Shown: positions 7,096-15,288, counted from the stretch's first letter. The stretch: DNA of 30,328 nt from an uncultured Muribaculaceae bacterium (GCA_910584735.1 CAJUBM010000019.1:1-30328), one strand, 5' to 3'. Made by a program: numbers and translations. The notes: generated by a model not told the origin, from the sequence alone.

Positions 7096-8304
7096 TCAGT
7101 CCACACGATGGAGGTCATGCCCCATACGGTGTTTCTTGGTAGAAAGGTAGAACCGGTCGTTATCGTTGGGCTCTATCTCTATAGGCACGTTTTCAACCAC
7201 CTCAAGACCGTACCCTTCCAGACCTATACGTTTTACAGGGTTATTGGTCATAAGACGCATCTTGCGGATACCGAGTTCGTGGAGAATCTGGGCTCCTACC
7301 CCATAATCGCGTTCGTCGGCCTTATGTCCGAGATGGAGGTTGGCCTCCACGGTGTCCATTCCCTCTTCCTGAAGTTTGTATGCCCTGATTTTATCCATCA
7401 GTCCGATTCCGCGTCCCTCCTGCAGAAGATAGAGCACCACGCCTCGCCCCTCCTTTTCAATCATGCGCAGGGCCTGATGGAGTTGTTCGCCGCAATCGCA
7501 TCTTAGCGAGCCGAATATATCGCCGGTGGCACAGGAAGAATGTACGCGCACAAGCACAGGGTCACCGCCGCGCACATCACCTTTGATGATGGCTATGTGT
7601 TCCATGCCGTTGTTTTTCTGACGGAAGGGGATGAGACGGAAATCTCCGTATGCCGTCGGCAGATGCACTTCCACCCCTTTTTCCACCAGGGACTCCTCCT
7701 TCATACGGTATGCTATGAGGTCGCGTATCGACACGAGCTTCATGCCCCATTCGTCGGCACGTCTCCGCAATTCCGGAAGGCGGGCCATAGAGCCGTCATC
7801 GCTCATTATCTCCATAAGTGCCGCAGCAGGCCGCAGTCCGGCCAGCCGGGCAAGGTCTACGGCGGCCTCCGTATGGCCTGAACGGCGCAGCACCCCCTGG
7901 TCCTGGGCATAGAGGGGATTGATATGGCCGGGACGGCCGAACGTCTCAGGCTTCGATGCCGGATCGGCAAGGGCGCGTATAGTGGCGCAACGGTCATTGA
8001 TAGACACCCCTGTGGAGCATCCCTCCAGCTTGTCTACCGTTATAGTGAAAGGTGTGCCGAGCACGGAAGTGTTGTCAGCAGCCTGAGGCTCCAGTCCAAG
8101 CTCCCTGCATCTGGATATAGTCAGAGGAGCACACAACACGCCGCGCGCATTCTTGAGCATGAAATTAACCTGCTCCGGGGTTATCTTCTCTGCCGCGACG
8201 ATGAGGTCGCCTTCATTCTCGCGGTCTTCATCGTCAACCACTATCACCATCTTGCCATCGCGGAAATCTTTGATGGCATCTTCTATTGAGTCAAGCCTGA
8301 TCAT
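7096..8304 (-). CDS. ribBA: Bifunctional 3,4-dihydroxy-2-butanone-4-phosphate synthase / GTP cyclohydrolase II
   Basis: Supplies both precursors for riboflavin: the N-terminal RibB domain makes dihydroxybutanone phosphate from ribulose 5-phosphate, and the C-terminal RibA domain opens GTP. RibB shows the acidic DDEDRENEGD motif at residues 24-33 and the GRPGHINPL and RRSGHTEA blocks. RibA shows its zinc cysteines C258, C269 and C271 in SSCATGDIFGSLRCDCGE, and QEGRGIGL at 295-302. The 402-residue length is normal. The ATG at 8304 is chosen because it opens MIRLDSIEDAI, the usual start; the 23 further upstream codons overlap the previous gene and look unrelated. It starts 8 bases after the LptF/LptG-like gene stop, so the two are probably cotranscribed. 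Confidence 0.96.
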   Translation of the reverse strand: MIRLDSIEDAIKDFRDGKMVIVVDDEDRENEGDLIVAAEKITPEQVNFMLKNARGVLCAPLTISRCRELGLEPQAADNTSVLGTPFTITVDKLEGCSTGVSINDRCATIRALADPASKPETFGRPGHINPLYAQDQGVLRRSGHTEAAVDLARLAGLRPAAALMEIMSDDGSMARLPELRRRADEWGMKLVSIRDLIAYRMKEESLVEKGVEVHLPTAYGDFRLIPFRQKNNGMEHIAIIKGDVRGGDPVLVRVHSSCATGDIFGSLRCDCGEQLHQALRMIEKEGRGVVLYLLQEGRGIGLMDKIRAYKLQEEGMDTVEANLHLGHKADERDYGVGAQILHELGIRKMRLMTNNPVKRIGLEGYGLEVVENVPIEIEPNDNDRFYLSTKKHRMGHDLHRVD

Positions 8305-8312
8305 AACAGAGT

Positions 8313-10127
8313 CTATTGAGTTTTTAGGGAAATATCGAACATGTTTATAATCTGACGCGCCGTAGCGGCACACTCCCGCGCGTTACGCGAGGTAACCTGG
8401 AAGGGGAGCCTGTTGGCAAGGGCAATCACTTTGGGCTCCCTCGAATCGGCAAGGTACTCCACCAGGTCGTTAAGCTTCTCCTGCGCAGCACTCCTTGGAG
8501 GGTATCTGCGAACCAGGTAGAAAGCTCGTTTCCACCACGGCATGGAGCGGTAAGAGGCGTATAGCCCCTCGCAGGCAGCGGCGAAATCGCCGGCAAGGGC
8601 AGAAGCATGTGCCGCTACCACCTCCTGCATAACAAATTCCTTCACCTCAAGTTCGCGACGCAGCTTCCCGCGCAGCCTCAGCCACATCAGCCGGTATGCG
8701 TCAATGTTGAATACGGCTGAGTCGCGCATGGCCTTATAGGTGAAAAATATTCCCAACGGCAGAAGCACCGCCGAACTGAGCCATATACCCTGCCATACCT
8801 CCAACTTGCCGTCACGAGCCATCTTATAGCCCGTATTATCTATTATATAGTAGACAATAAAGAGGAATACCGATATTACCAAAGGCGTACCCAAGCCTCC
8901 TTTGCGGATAATAGCGCCCAACGGCGCCCCTATGAAGAAGAACACCAGGCAGGCAAAAGAAAGGGTGAATTTTTTCTGCATCTCTATGCCGTGGCGGCGG
9001 ATTGTGTATCGGTCATCCTCCATGGCGTAGCTCTTGAACTCATACTCCTGGCGGGCTCTCTGCACATGCGATACGGCCATAGCGAGATATGTCGCCGTCT
9101 GCCCGGGATTCATCTTATAGAATACCGAGTCGATATCCAACGGCCCATCAGGCATCGCAACCTCGCGGCGAGGAGCGCGTACCACCTTTCCCGCCGCCAT
9201 ATGTGTGTCGTAATAATTGACCCTAACATACGTATCTTCCTTAAGGTCTTTGGCGTATATGGCGCCGATAGAATCCACACGTGATGTCACCGAGTCGATG
9301 GTTGCCTGCAATTCGGCGATATTCTTCCCGACATACTGGTTTCGCATGCCGGCCTCGTCCATACGGTTGAATCCGGCATCAAAAGCCAGCAGTATCTCTT
9401 TGAGGTCAAACGTCTCGCGTCTGTAGGGCTGGTAGGCACCTATGCCTGAAAACGCAGTCTCGCGCAGGTTCTCGAACTGTTTCCCATGATGCAGCCGCAG
9501 GAATAGGTGCGCCTTGTCATCGGCCATCTTCAACTGCCCCGAGTCGGCAAGTATCACACGCACATTCTCGAACCCCCTCGACACATCATATATCATTATA
9601 TCATGAAGCGTACCTGTCTGTTGATCCTTCTTACCTACATAGAAATTATACCCGGGAATCTGGTCGTAGAAAACGCCCTCCGGAATCTCCAGTTCCGGTG
9701 ATTTCTGCCTTACGCTATAAAGAAGCGTCCACATCTTGGTCTGTGCAATCGGCAGCACATTGTTCTGGAAGAAAAATGCCCCCACGGCCACGAGCGCTAT
9801 AAATATAATAAGGGGCTTCATCACCTTTAGGAGCGACACCCCTGATGCCTTGATAGCCGTGAGTTCGAAACGTTCGCCAAGATTACCAAAAGTCATAAGC
9901 GAGGCAAGCAGTATGGCAAGCGGCAGAGCCATCGGCACCATCGTAAGGGCAGCATAGAAGAACAACTCCCCTATTACCCCGACGCTCAACCCCTTTCCCA
10001 CGAGGTCATCGATATAGCGCCACAGGAACTGCATCAACACGATAAACAGGCAGATGACGAAAGTCATCATGAACAAGGGCAGAAAGCTGCGCAGCATGAA
10101 CCTGTAAAGTCGTTTGATTTTCAACAT
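8313..10127 (-). CDS. LptF/LptG family lipopolysaccharide export permease
   Basis: Inner-membrane subunit of the LptB2FG-type transporter that extracts lipopolysaccharide and hands it to the periplasmic bridge. The YjgP/YjgQ architecture is visible: N-terminal membrane helices at about 13-35, 58-80 and 100-122, a periplasmic beta-jellyroll region with VFYDQIPGYNFYVGKKD near 150, then further helices at about 385-405, 415-435 and 445-465. SLMTFGNLGERFELTAIKASGVSL near residue 72 is the conserved coupling region. At 604 residues it exceeds the roughly 360 of enterobacterial proteins because of an extra cytoplasmic C-terminal part, common in Bacteroidota. F and G cannot be told apart here. ribBA follows 8 bases downstream. 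Confidence 0.88.
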   Translation of the reverse strand: MLKIKRLYRFMLRSFLPLFMMTFVICLFIVLMQFLWRYIDDLVGKGLSVGVIGELFFYAALTMVPMALPLAILLASLMTFGNLGERFELTAIKASGVSLLKVMKPLIIFIALVAVGAFFFQNNVLPIAQTKMWTLLYSVRQKSPELEIPEGVFYDQIPGYNFYVGKKDQQTGTLHDIMIYDVSRGFENVRVILADSGQLKMADDKAHLFLRLHHGKQFENLRETAFSGIGAYQPYRRETFDLKEILLAFDAGFNRMDEAGMRNQYVGKNIAELQATIDSVTSRVDSIGAIYAKDLKEDTYVRVNYYDTHMAAGKVVRAPRREVAMPDGPLDIDSVFYKMNPGQTATYLAMAVSHVQRARQEYEFKSYAMEDDRYTIRRHGIEMQKKFTLSFACLVFFFIGAPLGAIIRKGGLGTPLVISVFLFIVYYIIDNTGYKMARDGKLEVWQGIWLSSAVLLPLGIFFTYKAMRDSAVFNIDAYRLMWLRLRGKLRRELEVKEFVMQEVVAAHASALAGDFAAACEGLYASYRSMPWWKRAFYLVRRYPPRSAAQEKLNDLVEYLADSREPKVIALANRLPFQVTSRNARECAATARQIINMFDISLKTQ

Positions 10128-10230
10128 TTTTCAAATCACCATCCCCCGCTCCGGCAGGGACAGACTTAAGTTATTGTTTCAGACCTGCGGGCCAGAAGCG
10201 ACATCAAGCAGCAACACCGCAAATCCGCGA

Positions 10231-10238
10231 CAAAGGTA
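10231..10238 (-). promoter_or_regulatory. Probable -7 element for the LptF/LptG-ribBA transcript
   Basis: The complement of 10231-10238 reads TACCTTTG, a match to the Bacteroidota -7 motif, about 105 bases upstream of the permease ATG. The expected -33 position holds only T-rich sequence rather than TTTG, so the call rests on the -7 box and on location. Confidence 0.45.
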
Positions 10239-10327
10239 CAAATATTCCATCGAAATGAAAAGAATCGGGAATCTTTGACATGGGCGATAAAAAGTTTATC
10301 TTTATCAAAAAAATAATCACAAAAAGC

Positions 10328-10353
10328 TGCACACTTCAGTCTGAATGTGTGCA
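10328..10353. repeat. TGCACAC inverted repeat
   Basis: TGCACACTTCA at 10328-10338 pairs with TGAA-T-GTGTGCA at 10342-10353, giving an 11-bp stem with one bulged T and a 3-base loop. It lies in the AT-rich gap between divergent transcripts. It has no T tract, so it is not an obvious terminator. The TGCACA core is the same as the half sites upstream of ptb, which raises the possibility of a shared regulator. Confidence 0.3.
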
Positions 10354-10422
10354 TAAAACGTAAAAACCAACCTCTTATTTTAAAAACCTTAACATTTAAA
10401 AAGAAATATTGAACCGCCATTC

Positions 10423-10454
10423 CTTGTAAAGGAGGCTGAAAATCACTACCTTTG
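10423..10454 (+). promoter_or_regulatory. Bacteroidota-type promoter at 10.4 kb
   Basis: CTTG at 10423-10426 is followed after 20 bases by TACCTTTG at 10447-10454, close to the TTTG-N19/20-TAnnTTTG consensus. Predicted transcription starts near 10461, about 275 bases before the nearest downstream start codon. The transcript first passes through the structured interval described in the next entry. Confidence 0.6.
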
Positions 10455-10460
10455 CAAACG

Positions 10461-10692
10461 AATAATGAGAGGGCGCACCAATCCGTACCTCCTAAGACCA
10501 ATCGCAAGGAAATCTTTAACCGATTTCACCGGAATGTTCCCCAGTAATCGGGAAACACCCCTAAGCAAGGTTCATTATCCTCCCCTCTCCGGGCCGCGCG
10601 GCCCTGCCATTCCGCTTGCTTTGCGGAATCATGAAGACTGCCGTAATTGCAGGCCGTCCTCTGATGAAATGCTCTGAGAGCATCATTTTTTT
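10461..10692 (+). ncRNA. Candidate structured small RNA, possibly 6S-like
   Basis: The interval is bounded by a promoter and a terminator-like hairpin (ATGCTC-TGA-GAGCAT at 10669-10683, then CA and seven Ts at 10686-10692). Nested long-range pairings are visible: 10465-10475 with 10655-10665 (ten pairs including one G-U, one mismatch), 10479-10482 with 10646-10649, 10503-10507 with 10621-10625, and 10530-10536 with 10608-10614 (seven perfect pairs). Paired ends and an elongated fold with internal bulges resemble 6S RNA. I recall that the Bacteroidales-1 motif, considered 6S-like, is likewise delimited by a promoter and a terminator. Competing local hairpins exist (10509-10527, 10591-10604, 10610-10628), so an attenuating leader of the downstream NlpC/P60 gene is the main alternative. 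Confidence 0.45.
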
Positions 10693-10735
10693 AATCCTTA
10701 AATTACAGGGAACGGGTTTCCCTCTTCTCAACAGA

Positions 10736-11392
10736 ATGAATAAACTTATTTATACAATATGTGGATTCATGTTCGCGACCGTATTTTCGGCATCCGCGGC
10801 CAAACCCACCTCTCAGAATCTCACCCCCCCGAAACAACACTCAACAACACATACCGTAGCAGCAACACGTGCCGCCTCCGAAGCTGAAGAAATGAACTTA
10901 GCCTCGGTTTCACGCACCAATCCTTTCGAGATAGTCCCCGCCGCCGGGATGGAACTGCTTTCCGAACCCGGATTCCAGTCGGAAGAGAGCGCAGCACTGA
11001 CTGCCGACATGCTCGGTTTCGCAAAACGCTTCATGGGCATAAGGTACCGCCACGGAGGCCGCAGCCCGAAAACAGGCTTCGATTGCTCGGGATTCACAAG
11101 CTACATATATTCCAATTTCGGCTACTCGCTCAGCCCCTCCTCAGCCGTGCAATACACCCAGGGCCGTAAAGTGAAGCGGGATGAGGTGCAACCGGGCGAC
11201 CTCCTGTTCTTCACAGGGCGCGCCTCTCGATCAGGCCGGGTAGGCCACGTAGGGATAGCCGTATCGGCCGATCCGGCATCCGGCGAGATTACCTTCATCC
11301 ACGCAGCCCGTTCCGGCATACGTATCGACAAGGTATCGGCAGCATATTACGCCAAACGTTACTTAGGCGCCCGCCGCGTACTCCCCGATTAA
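10736..11392 (+). CDS. Exported NlpC/P60 peptidoglycan hydrolase
   Basis: Cysteine peptidase predicted to cut peptide stems of peptidoglycan outside the cytoplasm. A signal peptide (residues 1-22, MNKLIYTICGFMFATVFSASAA) is followed by a linker of about 65 residues and the NlpC/P60 domain at about 92-216. The catalytic cysteine is C117 in FDCSGF, the histidine is H171 in GHVGIA, and the third polar residue is probably H189 in FIHAA. The ATG at 10736 was chosen because it begins the signal peptide; the open frame extends 40 codons upstream through the candidate RNA, but those residues look noncoding. The protein is 218 residues with no additional SH3 or LysM domain. It lies 44 bases after the T tract of the upstream hairpin. 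Confidence 0.88.
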   Translation: MNKLIYTICGFMFATVFSASAAKPTSQNLTPPKQHSTTHTVAATRAASEAEEMNLASVSRTNPFEIVPAAGMELLSEPGFQSEESAALTADMLGFAKRFMGIRYRHGGRSPKTGFDCSGFTSYIYSNFGYSLSPSSAVQYTQGRKVKRDEVQPGDLLFFTGRASRSGRVGHVGIAVSADPASGEITFIHAARSGIRIDKVSAAYYAKRYLGARRVLPD

Positions 11393-11425
11393 CCGTTCTG
11401 CAAGCATCACACAAAGCATACCCGT

Positions 11426-11460
11426 CCCCCGGAAGTGTCGGCAAAGACCTCTTCCGGGGG
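11426..11460 (+). terminator. 10-bp GC-rich hairpin after the NlpC/P60 gene
   Basis: CCCCCGGAAG at 11426-11435 pairs perfectly with CTTCCGGGGG at 11451-11460 around a 15-base loop. It begins 34 bases after the NlpC/P60 stop. No T tract follows, and the arm ends 26 bases before the chosen start of the next gene. It may therefore terminate or insulate transcription, or act as a leader structure of the DAHP synthase gene. Confidence 0.45.
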
Positions 11461-11486
11461 CTGTAGTGTCCAAATACAGCCATATT

Positions 11487-12698
11487 ATGCCACATATCCC
11501 CTCTTCCCCGGAAAAATCCAAAATAATACATCTGGACGGACTTCAGCCCGTATTTATCCCGGCCTCCGATGAAGACACCATAATAATAGCAGGACCATGC
11601 AGCGCCGAGTCTCGCCACCAGACACTCGCCGTGGCCCAGGAACTAAGAGATAACGGAATTCGATATTTCAGAGCGGGCGCATGGAAGCCCCGTACCATGC
11701 CGGGAGGATTCGAGGGACGCGGCAAGAAAGCCCTCCCCTGGCTGGCAGATGTCAAGAAGACATTAGGAATGGATGTTGCTACAGAAGTAGCCAACTCCGA
11801 ACATGTGAGATGCTGTCTTGAAAAAGGGATAAGGACCCTATGGATAGGGGCCCGTACCTCCGCCAATCCTTTCGCCGTACAAGAGATTGCCGACACTATA
11901 GCAAAATATATATTCCACCCGGGGGGTGACAAGCCTGCCTGCGACGGATACGATGGCAACGTATGCGATAGCCATCATCGCGAGTCCGACATAAAGATAC
12001 TTGTAAAAAATCCCGTGAATCCGGATCTGGAGCTATGGATTGGCGCCATATGCCGTATCTATAATGCTGGTGTGCGCCATATAGCCGCCGTACATCGTGG
12101 ATTCAGTTCATACGGGCTGGAGACTTATCGCAACACCCCCTTCTGGCACATACCCATCGAACTGAAACGGCGATTGCCGGGATTACAACTCATATGCGAT
12201 CCCAGCCATATCGGGGGACGCCGTGATTTGATAGCCCCTTTGGCGCAAGAGGCTCTTGACTTGGGATTTGACGGCGTTATGATTGAATCTCACACAACCC
12301 CGGATGAGGCACTTAGCGACAGCGCACAACAGATTACGCCGAAAGAACTCAGCCGTATCGCTACATCGCTCGTAACACGACGCAATACCGCTCCGTCAGC
12401 GAATCTCACACGGTTGAGAGGTCTGATTGACAATCTTGATGACCAGCTTATAGAGATACTCGGACGCCGCATGGAAATTTCTCGCGAAATCGGAGTGTTG
12501 AAAAAAGAAAACGCCATGGCCGTATTACAGCCAAGGCGTTATGAACTTCTTATGACTACACGTCTGGAACAAGCTCGCGCCGCAGGATTATCACAGGAAT
12601 TTATGCGCAACATATTCGCGTCCATCCATGAGGAATCAGTTGCCCAACAGACCGGACTGCTGAATAACAGCGAGGGCGTTGTGCCAAAATCCATATAA
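11487..12698 (+). CDS. Bifunctional 3-deoxy-7-phosphoheptulonate synthase / chorismate mutase
   Basis: Catalyses the first shikimate-pathway step (phosphoenolpyruvate plus erythrose 4-phosphate) and, through its C-terminal AroQ-type domain, chorismate to prephenate. The DAHP synthase is type I-beta: IIAGPCSAES near residue 33, FRAGAWKPRTMPGGFEG near 61, WIGARTSANPFAVQE near 119, VKNPVNPDLELW near 174, and ICDPSHIGGRRDL near 226. The mutase helix starts near 317 (LTRLRGLIDNLDDQLIEILGRRM). An atypical insertion of about 27 residues, including HPGGDKPACDGYDG, interrupts the usual short link between FAVQEIAD and the LVKNPVNP strand. ATG at 11487 is preferred; an in-frame GTG at 11466 would add seven residues. 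The fusion is common in Bacteroidota. Confidence 0.93.
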   Translation: MPHIPSSPEKSKIIHLDGLQPVFIPASDEDTIIIAGPCSAESRHQTLAVAQELRDNGIRYFRAGAWKPRTMPGGFEGRGKKALPWLADVKKTLGMDVATEVANSEHVRCCLEKGIRTLWIGARTSANPFAVQEIADTIAKYIFHPGGDKPACDGYDGNVCDSHHRESDIKILVKNPVNPDLELWIGAICRIYNAGVRHIAAVHRGFSSYGLETYRNTPFWHIPIELKRRLPGLQLICDPSHIGGRRDLIAPLAQEALDLGFDGVMIESHTTPDEALSDSAQQITPKELSRIATSLVTRRNTAPSANLTRLRGLIDNLDDQLIEILGRRMEISREIGVLKKENAMAVLQPRRYELLMTTRLEQARAAGLSQEFMRNIFASIHEESVAQQTGLLNNSEGVVPKSI

Positions 12699-12736
12699 AC
12701 GCTTTTCTCACCCAAAACTTAGTAGCTTTAGTGTGA

Positions 12737-12777
12737 CCGGATAGTAGTGGCGCCGGACCTCCGGGACGGCACCACTA
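12737..12777. repeat. Dispersed intergenic repeat, copy 1
   Basis: Bases 12737-12771 match 30276-30310 at 34 of 35 positions (A versus G at the seventh base). This copy can form a hairpin with outer arms TAGTGG (12745-12750) and CCACTA (12772-12777), and inner GCCG/CGGC pairs. It lies between two converging genes. Sharing a long near-identical noncoding sequence with a site 17.5 kb away points to a dispersed REP-like or terminator-associated element. Confidence 0.7.
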
Positions 12778-12838
12778 TAAGTTACCACGGATAATAATCT
12801 TTTTAGGACATTATACCCTGCGATACACAGACGAAATT

Positions 12839-13579
12839 TCAGAAAGCGGAGTCGTTACGGATACGTCCGTCAAGCTTTTTCGCGAGTTTCTGGAACTCTT
12901 TCGAGGCCAGATAGCGGCCTATGGCATCAGCATGTTTCTCATGATGCATGTCGGAACCAAGAAAGTCAACCCAATCGTTTTCCACAAGCTGCTCAGCCAC
13001 TTTCTTTACCTCCTTACCATAATATCCGGCCAAAGAAAGTAGATTTACCTGGAACATCGTGCCGGCATCCTTCAACTCCTTATACCGCTCGCGTTTTGAG
13101 AAGTAGTAGGAATAACGTTCCGGATGGGCCATTATCGGTTTGAAACCACGCAGCTTAAGGTCAAAAAGCATCTGGTCGAGATTCCACGACTCCTGCACGA
13201 AGGAATTCTCCACAAGCAGATAGTTGTTAGGGAAAGGTATGACTGTGCCCTTCAAAAGCTGCTCCTGGAAGAAATTATCAATGCGGTATTCCGCCGAATA
13301 AGCCAGAGAGATATCCGTACCGCGCCTTTCCACGGCTTCTTTCAATTTCTTGAAAGCGCCATCTATTATTTCAGGAGTATTTTCAAACGTATCCTGGGTG
13401 ACATGCGGCGTGGTAAAGACGCGCCTGAAACCCCATTCGCGCTGACGCTCCACCAATTGCGACGCCGGTTCGGCCTCCTTCTGTCCGTCATCTATACCGG
13501 GCACAAGGTGACAATGTATGTCGGTATGTATGAATAAATCTCCGCCGGTTGACGGTGATCTGTGGAAAAAGTTGAACAT
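12839..13579 (-). CDS. CpsB/YwqE-type PHP-domain protein tyrosine phosphatase
   Basis: Predicted metal-dependent phosphatase of the PHP superfamily that removes phosphate from bacterial tyrosine kinases or their tails, controlling capsule and exopolysaccharide chain export. Metal-ligand motifs are complete: H22-C-H24 with D30/D31 (IHCHLVPGIDDG), TPH ending at H59, E97 in AEYR, H152 in MAHPERY, and D210/H212 in LGSDMH. The 246-residue length is normal. No signal peptide or membrane helix is visible, so it should act in the cytoplasm. A flippase gene lies upstream on the same strand across a 107-base gap. No tyrosine kinase, Wza or glycosyltransferase is nearby. Confidence 0.88.
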   Translation of the reverse strand: MFNFFHRSPSTGGDLFIHTDIHCHLVPGIDDGQKEAEPASQLVERQREWGFRRVFTTPHVTQDTFENTPEIIDGAFKKLKEAVERRGTDISLAYSAEYRIDNFFQEQLLKGTVIPFPNNYLLVENSFVQESWNLDQMLFDLKLRGFKPIMAHPERYSYYFSKRERYKELKDAGTMFQVNLLSLAGYYGKEVKKVAEQLVENDWVDFLGSDMHHEKHADAIGRYLASKEFQKLAKKLDGRIRNDSAF

Positions 13580-13686
13580 CTTTATCTAATTTAGCCAGAA
13601 AGCAAGAATATAAGTATATCAGTATGTAAATAACAAAATCTCAAAGCAAAGGATTATCACATGGCCACAGACACGCGGCCGCACCC

Positions 13687-15216
13687 TTATTGACGACGGA
13701 ACAACTTTAGAAGCCTCCTCTTAAATGAAGCTCTCATTTCCGAGTCTATTGCGAAAAGCCACGTCTGGATGCCCAGAAGCAGTGTGGAGATGATGCCCAT
13801 CCCCAACAGTCCGGCTATATCCAACGTCCATCCACTGGTAAAATACCATGTAAGGACGAGCGTGACACCCAGGATAGCTCCCGGTGTAACAACTCCTCGC
13901 AACCAAAATCTGCGCAGAGAGAACTGGGCGACTTGTGATTTGAGAATCATGCTGTCAACAGCCGAGATGAAGAATATCATGACCAGATGTGTCACGTAGA
14001 GAAGAGTGGGATTTCCCCAAATCTTTAGCATGAGCCACATCAGAGGCAGTTCCACCAAATAAAGCGTACCCGAGACCAGGCTCAGACGCACCACCTTGCC
14101 GGTGGCATGAATCCCGATAGAGATAATATCGTTGAGAAGTTCGCCGCAGACAGCCATCAATGCAACCCGGCAGAACACCGCCGTGTACTCCGGCACCTCC
14201 TTAAGCCATATGGACAGCAACGAATCCATCCCGATGACAATAGGAACTACAAGCAACCCTATCAACAGCAAGGAGAAACGTGCGCAATTAACCAGCAGCT
14301 TGTTCATATACGGGAAGTCCGATTTGGCATACTGCTGCACGATTTGCGGACGAAAAGCTGTGATAACTGTGGTGGCAAAACCGTTTATCGTTGCCGATAT
14401 TGTGATGGTAAGCCCTCCGGCCGCATTCAGCACGGCGCCGCCGAATTTGTTTATTATCAGCTGCATACCCTGGAAACGCGCCGTGAAGCAGAGATTGCTG
14501 TAAATATTCCAGCTACAGAACCGCACCATCGACCTTATTATCCTGAGGTCGTTGCGGCGTCCCCAACGGGCTTCGGCAAAATTCAGGCGGCAGTACACAA
14601 GATACATCAGCGCGACAATCACAGTCACGCCGAACATCAGGCCGGCATATATCTTAAGTGTATCGGCCGTGGCCACATAAAGCAGCAGAAGCACAACGCC
14701 GAGTTTGAGTATTACGTTGATAAAAGCCACCAACGCATAATATCCCATCCGTTCACGCGCTATTATAAAGGCCATGAAAGGAATCTGGAGTATCTGTACG
14801 AGCACACCTATAACGGCAAACTGATAGGTCCATAATGCCGCATCAAGCCGACCGGGAGCAACTACAAGTTTGGTCTCGACATACCACAGGCCCACCGTCT
14901 CGGCAAGCACGAGGAATATCAGACCGATTATAGAGTGAACACTTAGAGCGGCTGAGAACGTCTGACGCAGTTTCAGATGCCCTCCTGCCCCGATTTCATA
15001 GCTGAGGAATCGGGAGGTGGCGCCGCTCATCGCCCCGTTTATGAAACCAAAAATCATAGCAATCCCTCCGACCACGGAGTAGATACCGTAGTCGGCCACA
15101 CCCAGCACATCGAGGACCACTCGTGAGGTATAAAGGGAGATAAAAATAGTCAGCAACATCCTACCGTAAAGATAGATGGTGTTGCGGGCTATACGTTTAT
15201 CGTTTTCCGTTGGCAA
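13687..15216 (-). CDS. Wzx/MATE-like polysaccharide flippase
   Basis: Polytopic inner-membrane protein of the MOP superfamily, predicted to flip a lipid-linked oligosaccharide or related substrate across the membrane. About 12-14 hydrophobic segments fill its 509 residues. The opening (NTIYLYGRMLLTIFISLYTSRVVLDVLG) and the GVADYGIYSVVGG block after it are typical of the Bacteroidota oligosaccharide flippase family. The start is TTG at 15214-15216: an in-frame TAG lies a short way upstream, and the next ATG (M20) would cut into the first membrane helix. No glycosyltransferases flank it, so it is an orphan flippase, perhaps functionally tied to the CpsB-like phosphatase downstream. Confidence 0.85.
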   Translation of the reverse strand: MPTENDKRIARNTIYLYGRMLLTIFISLYTSRVVLDVLGVADYGIYSVVGGIAMIFGFINGAMSGATSRFLSYEIGAGGHLKLRQTFSAALSVHSIIGLIFLVLAETVGLWYVETKLVVAPGRLDAALWTYQFAVIGVLVQILQIPFMAFIIARERMGYYALVAFINVILKLGVVLLLLYVATADTLKIYAGLMFGVTVIVALMYLVYCRLNFAEARWGRRNDLRIIRSMVRFCSWNIYSNLCFTARFQGMQLIINKFGGAVLNAAGGLTITISATINGFATTVITAFRPQIVQQYAKSDFPYMNKLLVNCARFSLLLIGLLVVPIVIGMDSLLSIWLKEVPEYTAVFCRVALMAVCGELLNDIISIGIHATGKVVRLSLVSGTLYLVELPLMWLMLKIWGNPTLLYVTHLVMIFFISAVDSMILKSQVAQFSLRRFWLRGVVTPGAILGVTLVLTWYFTSGWTLDIAGLLGMGIISTLLLGIQTWLFAIDSEMRASFKRRLLKLFRRQ

Positions 15217-15249
15217 GATAATGATTCTTTGGTTGTACTATTTCAATTG

Positions 15250-15257
15250 CAAAGTTA
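15250..15257 (-). promoter_or_regulatory. -7 element of the flippase gene
   Basis: The complement of 15250-15257 reads TAACTTTG, a full match to TAnnTTTG, 34 bases before the TTG start codon. A correctly spaced TTTG at -33 is not present. It lies back to back with the promoter of the cobalamin operon. Confidence 0.5.
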
Positions 15258-15280
15258 CGAAAAACATTCAAAATAATTAC

Positions 15281-15288
15281 TACCTTTG
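15281..15288 (+). promoter_or_regulatory. -7 element of the cobalamin operon
   Basis: TACCTTTG matches the Bacteroidota -7 motif. It lies about 50 bases before the recognisable riboswitch core, so transcription from about 15295 would include the entire aptamer. The -33 region does not show a clear TTTG. Confidence 0.55.

Noticed and set aside
6709..7506. Plus-strand open frame of 265 codons spanning the thrS-ribBA junction
   Set aside because: It overlaps two well-supported minus-strand genes and the thrS promoter; its translation resembles no protein family.
8305..8312. FMN riboswitch before ribBA
   Set aside because: The gap to the upstream gene is only 8 bases, and no FMN aptamer sequence occurs upstream of the permease gene either.
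10616..10735. Longer start of the NlpC/P60 gene adding 40 residues
   Set aside because: It would bury the signal peptide and run through a terminator-like hairpin and the candidate small RNA.
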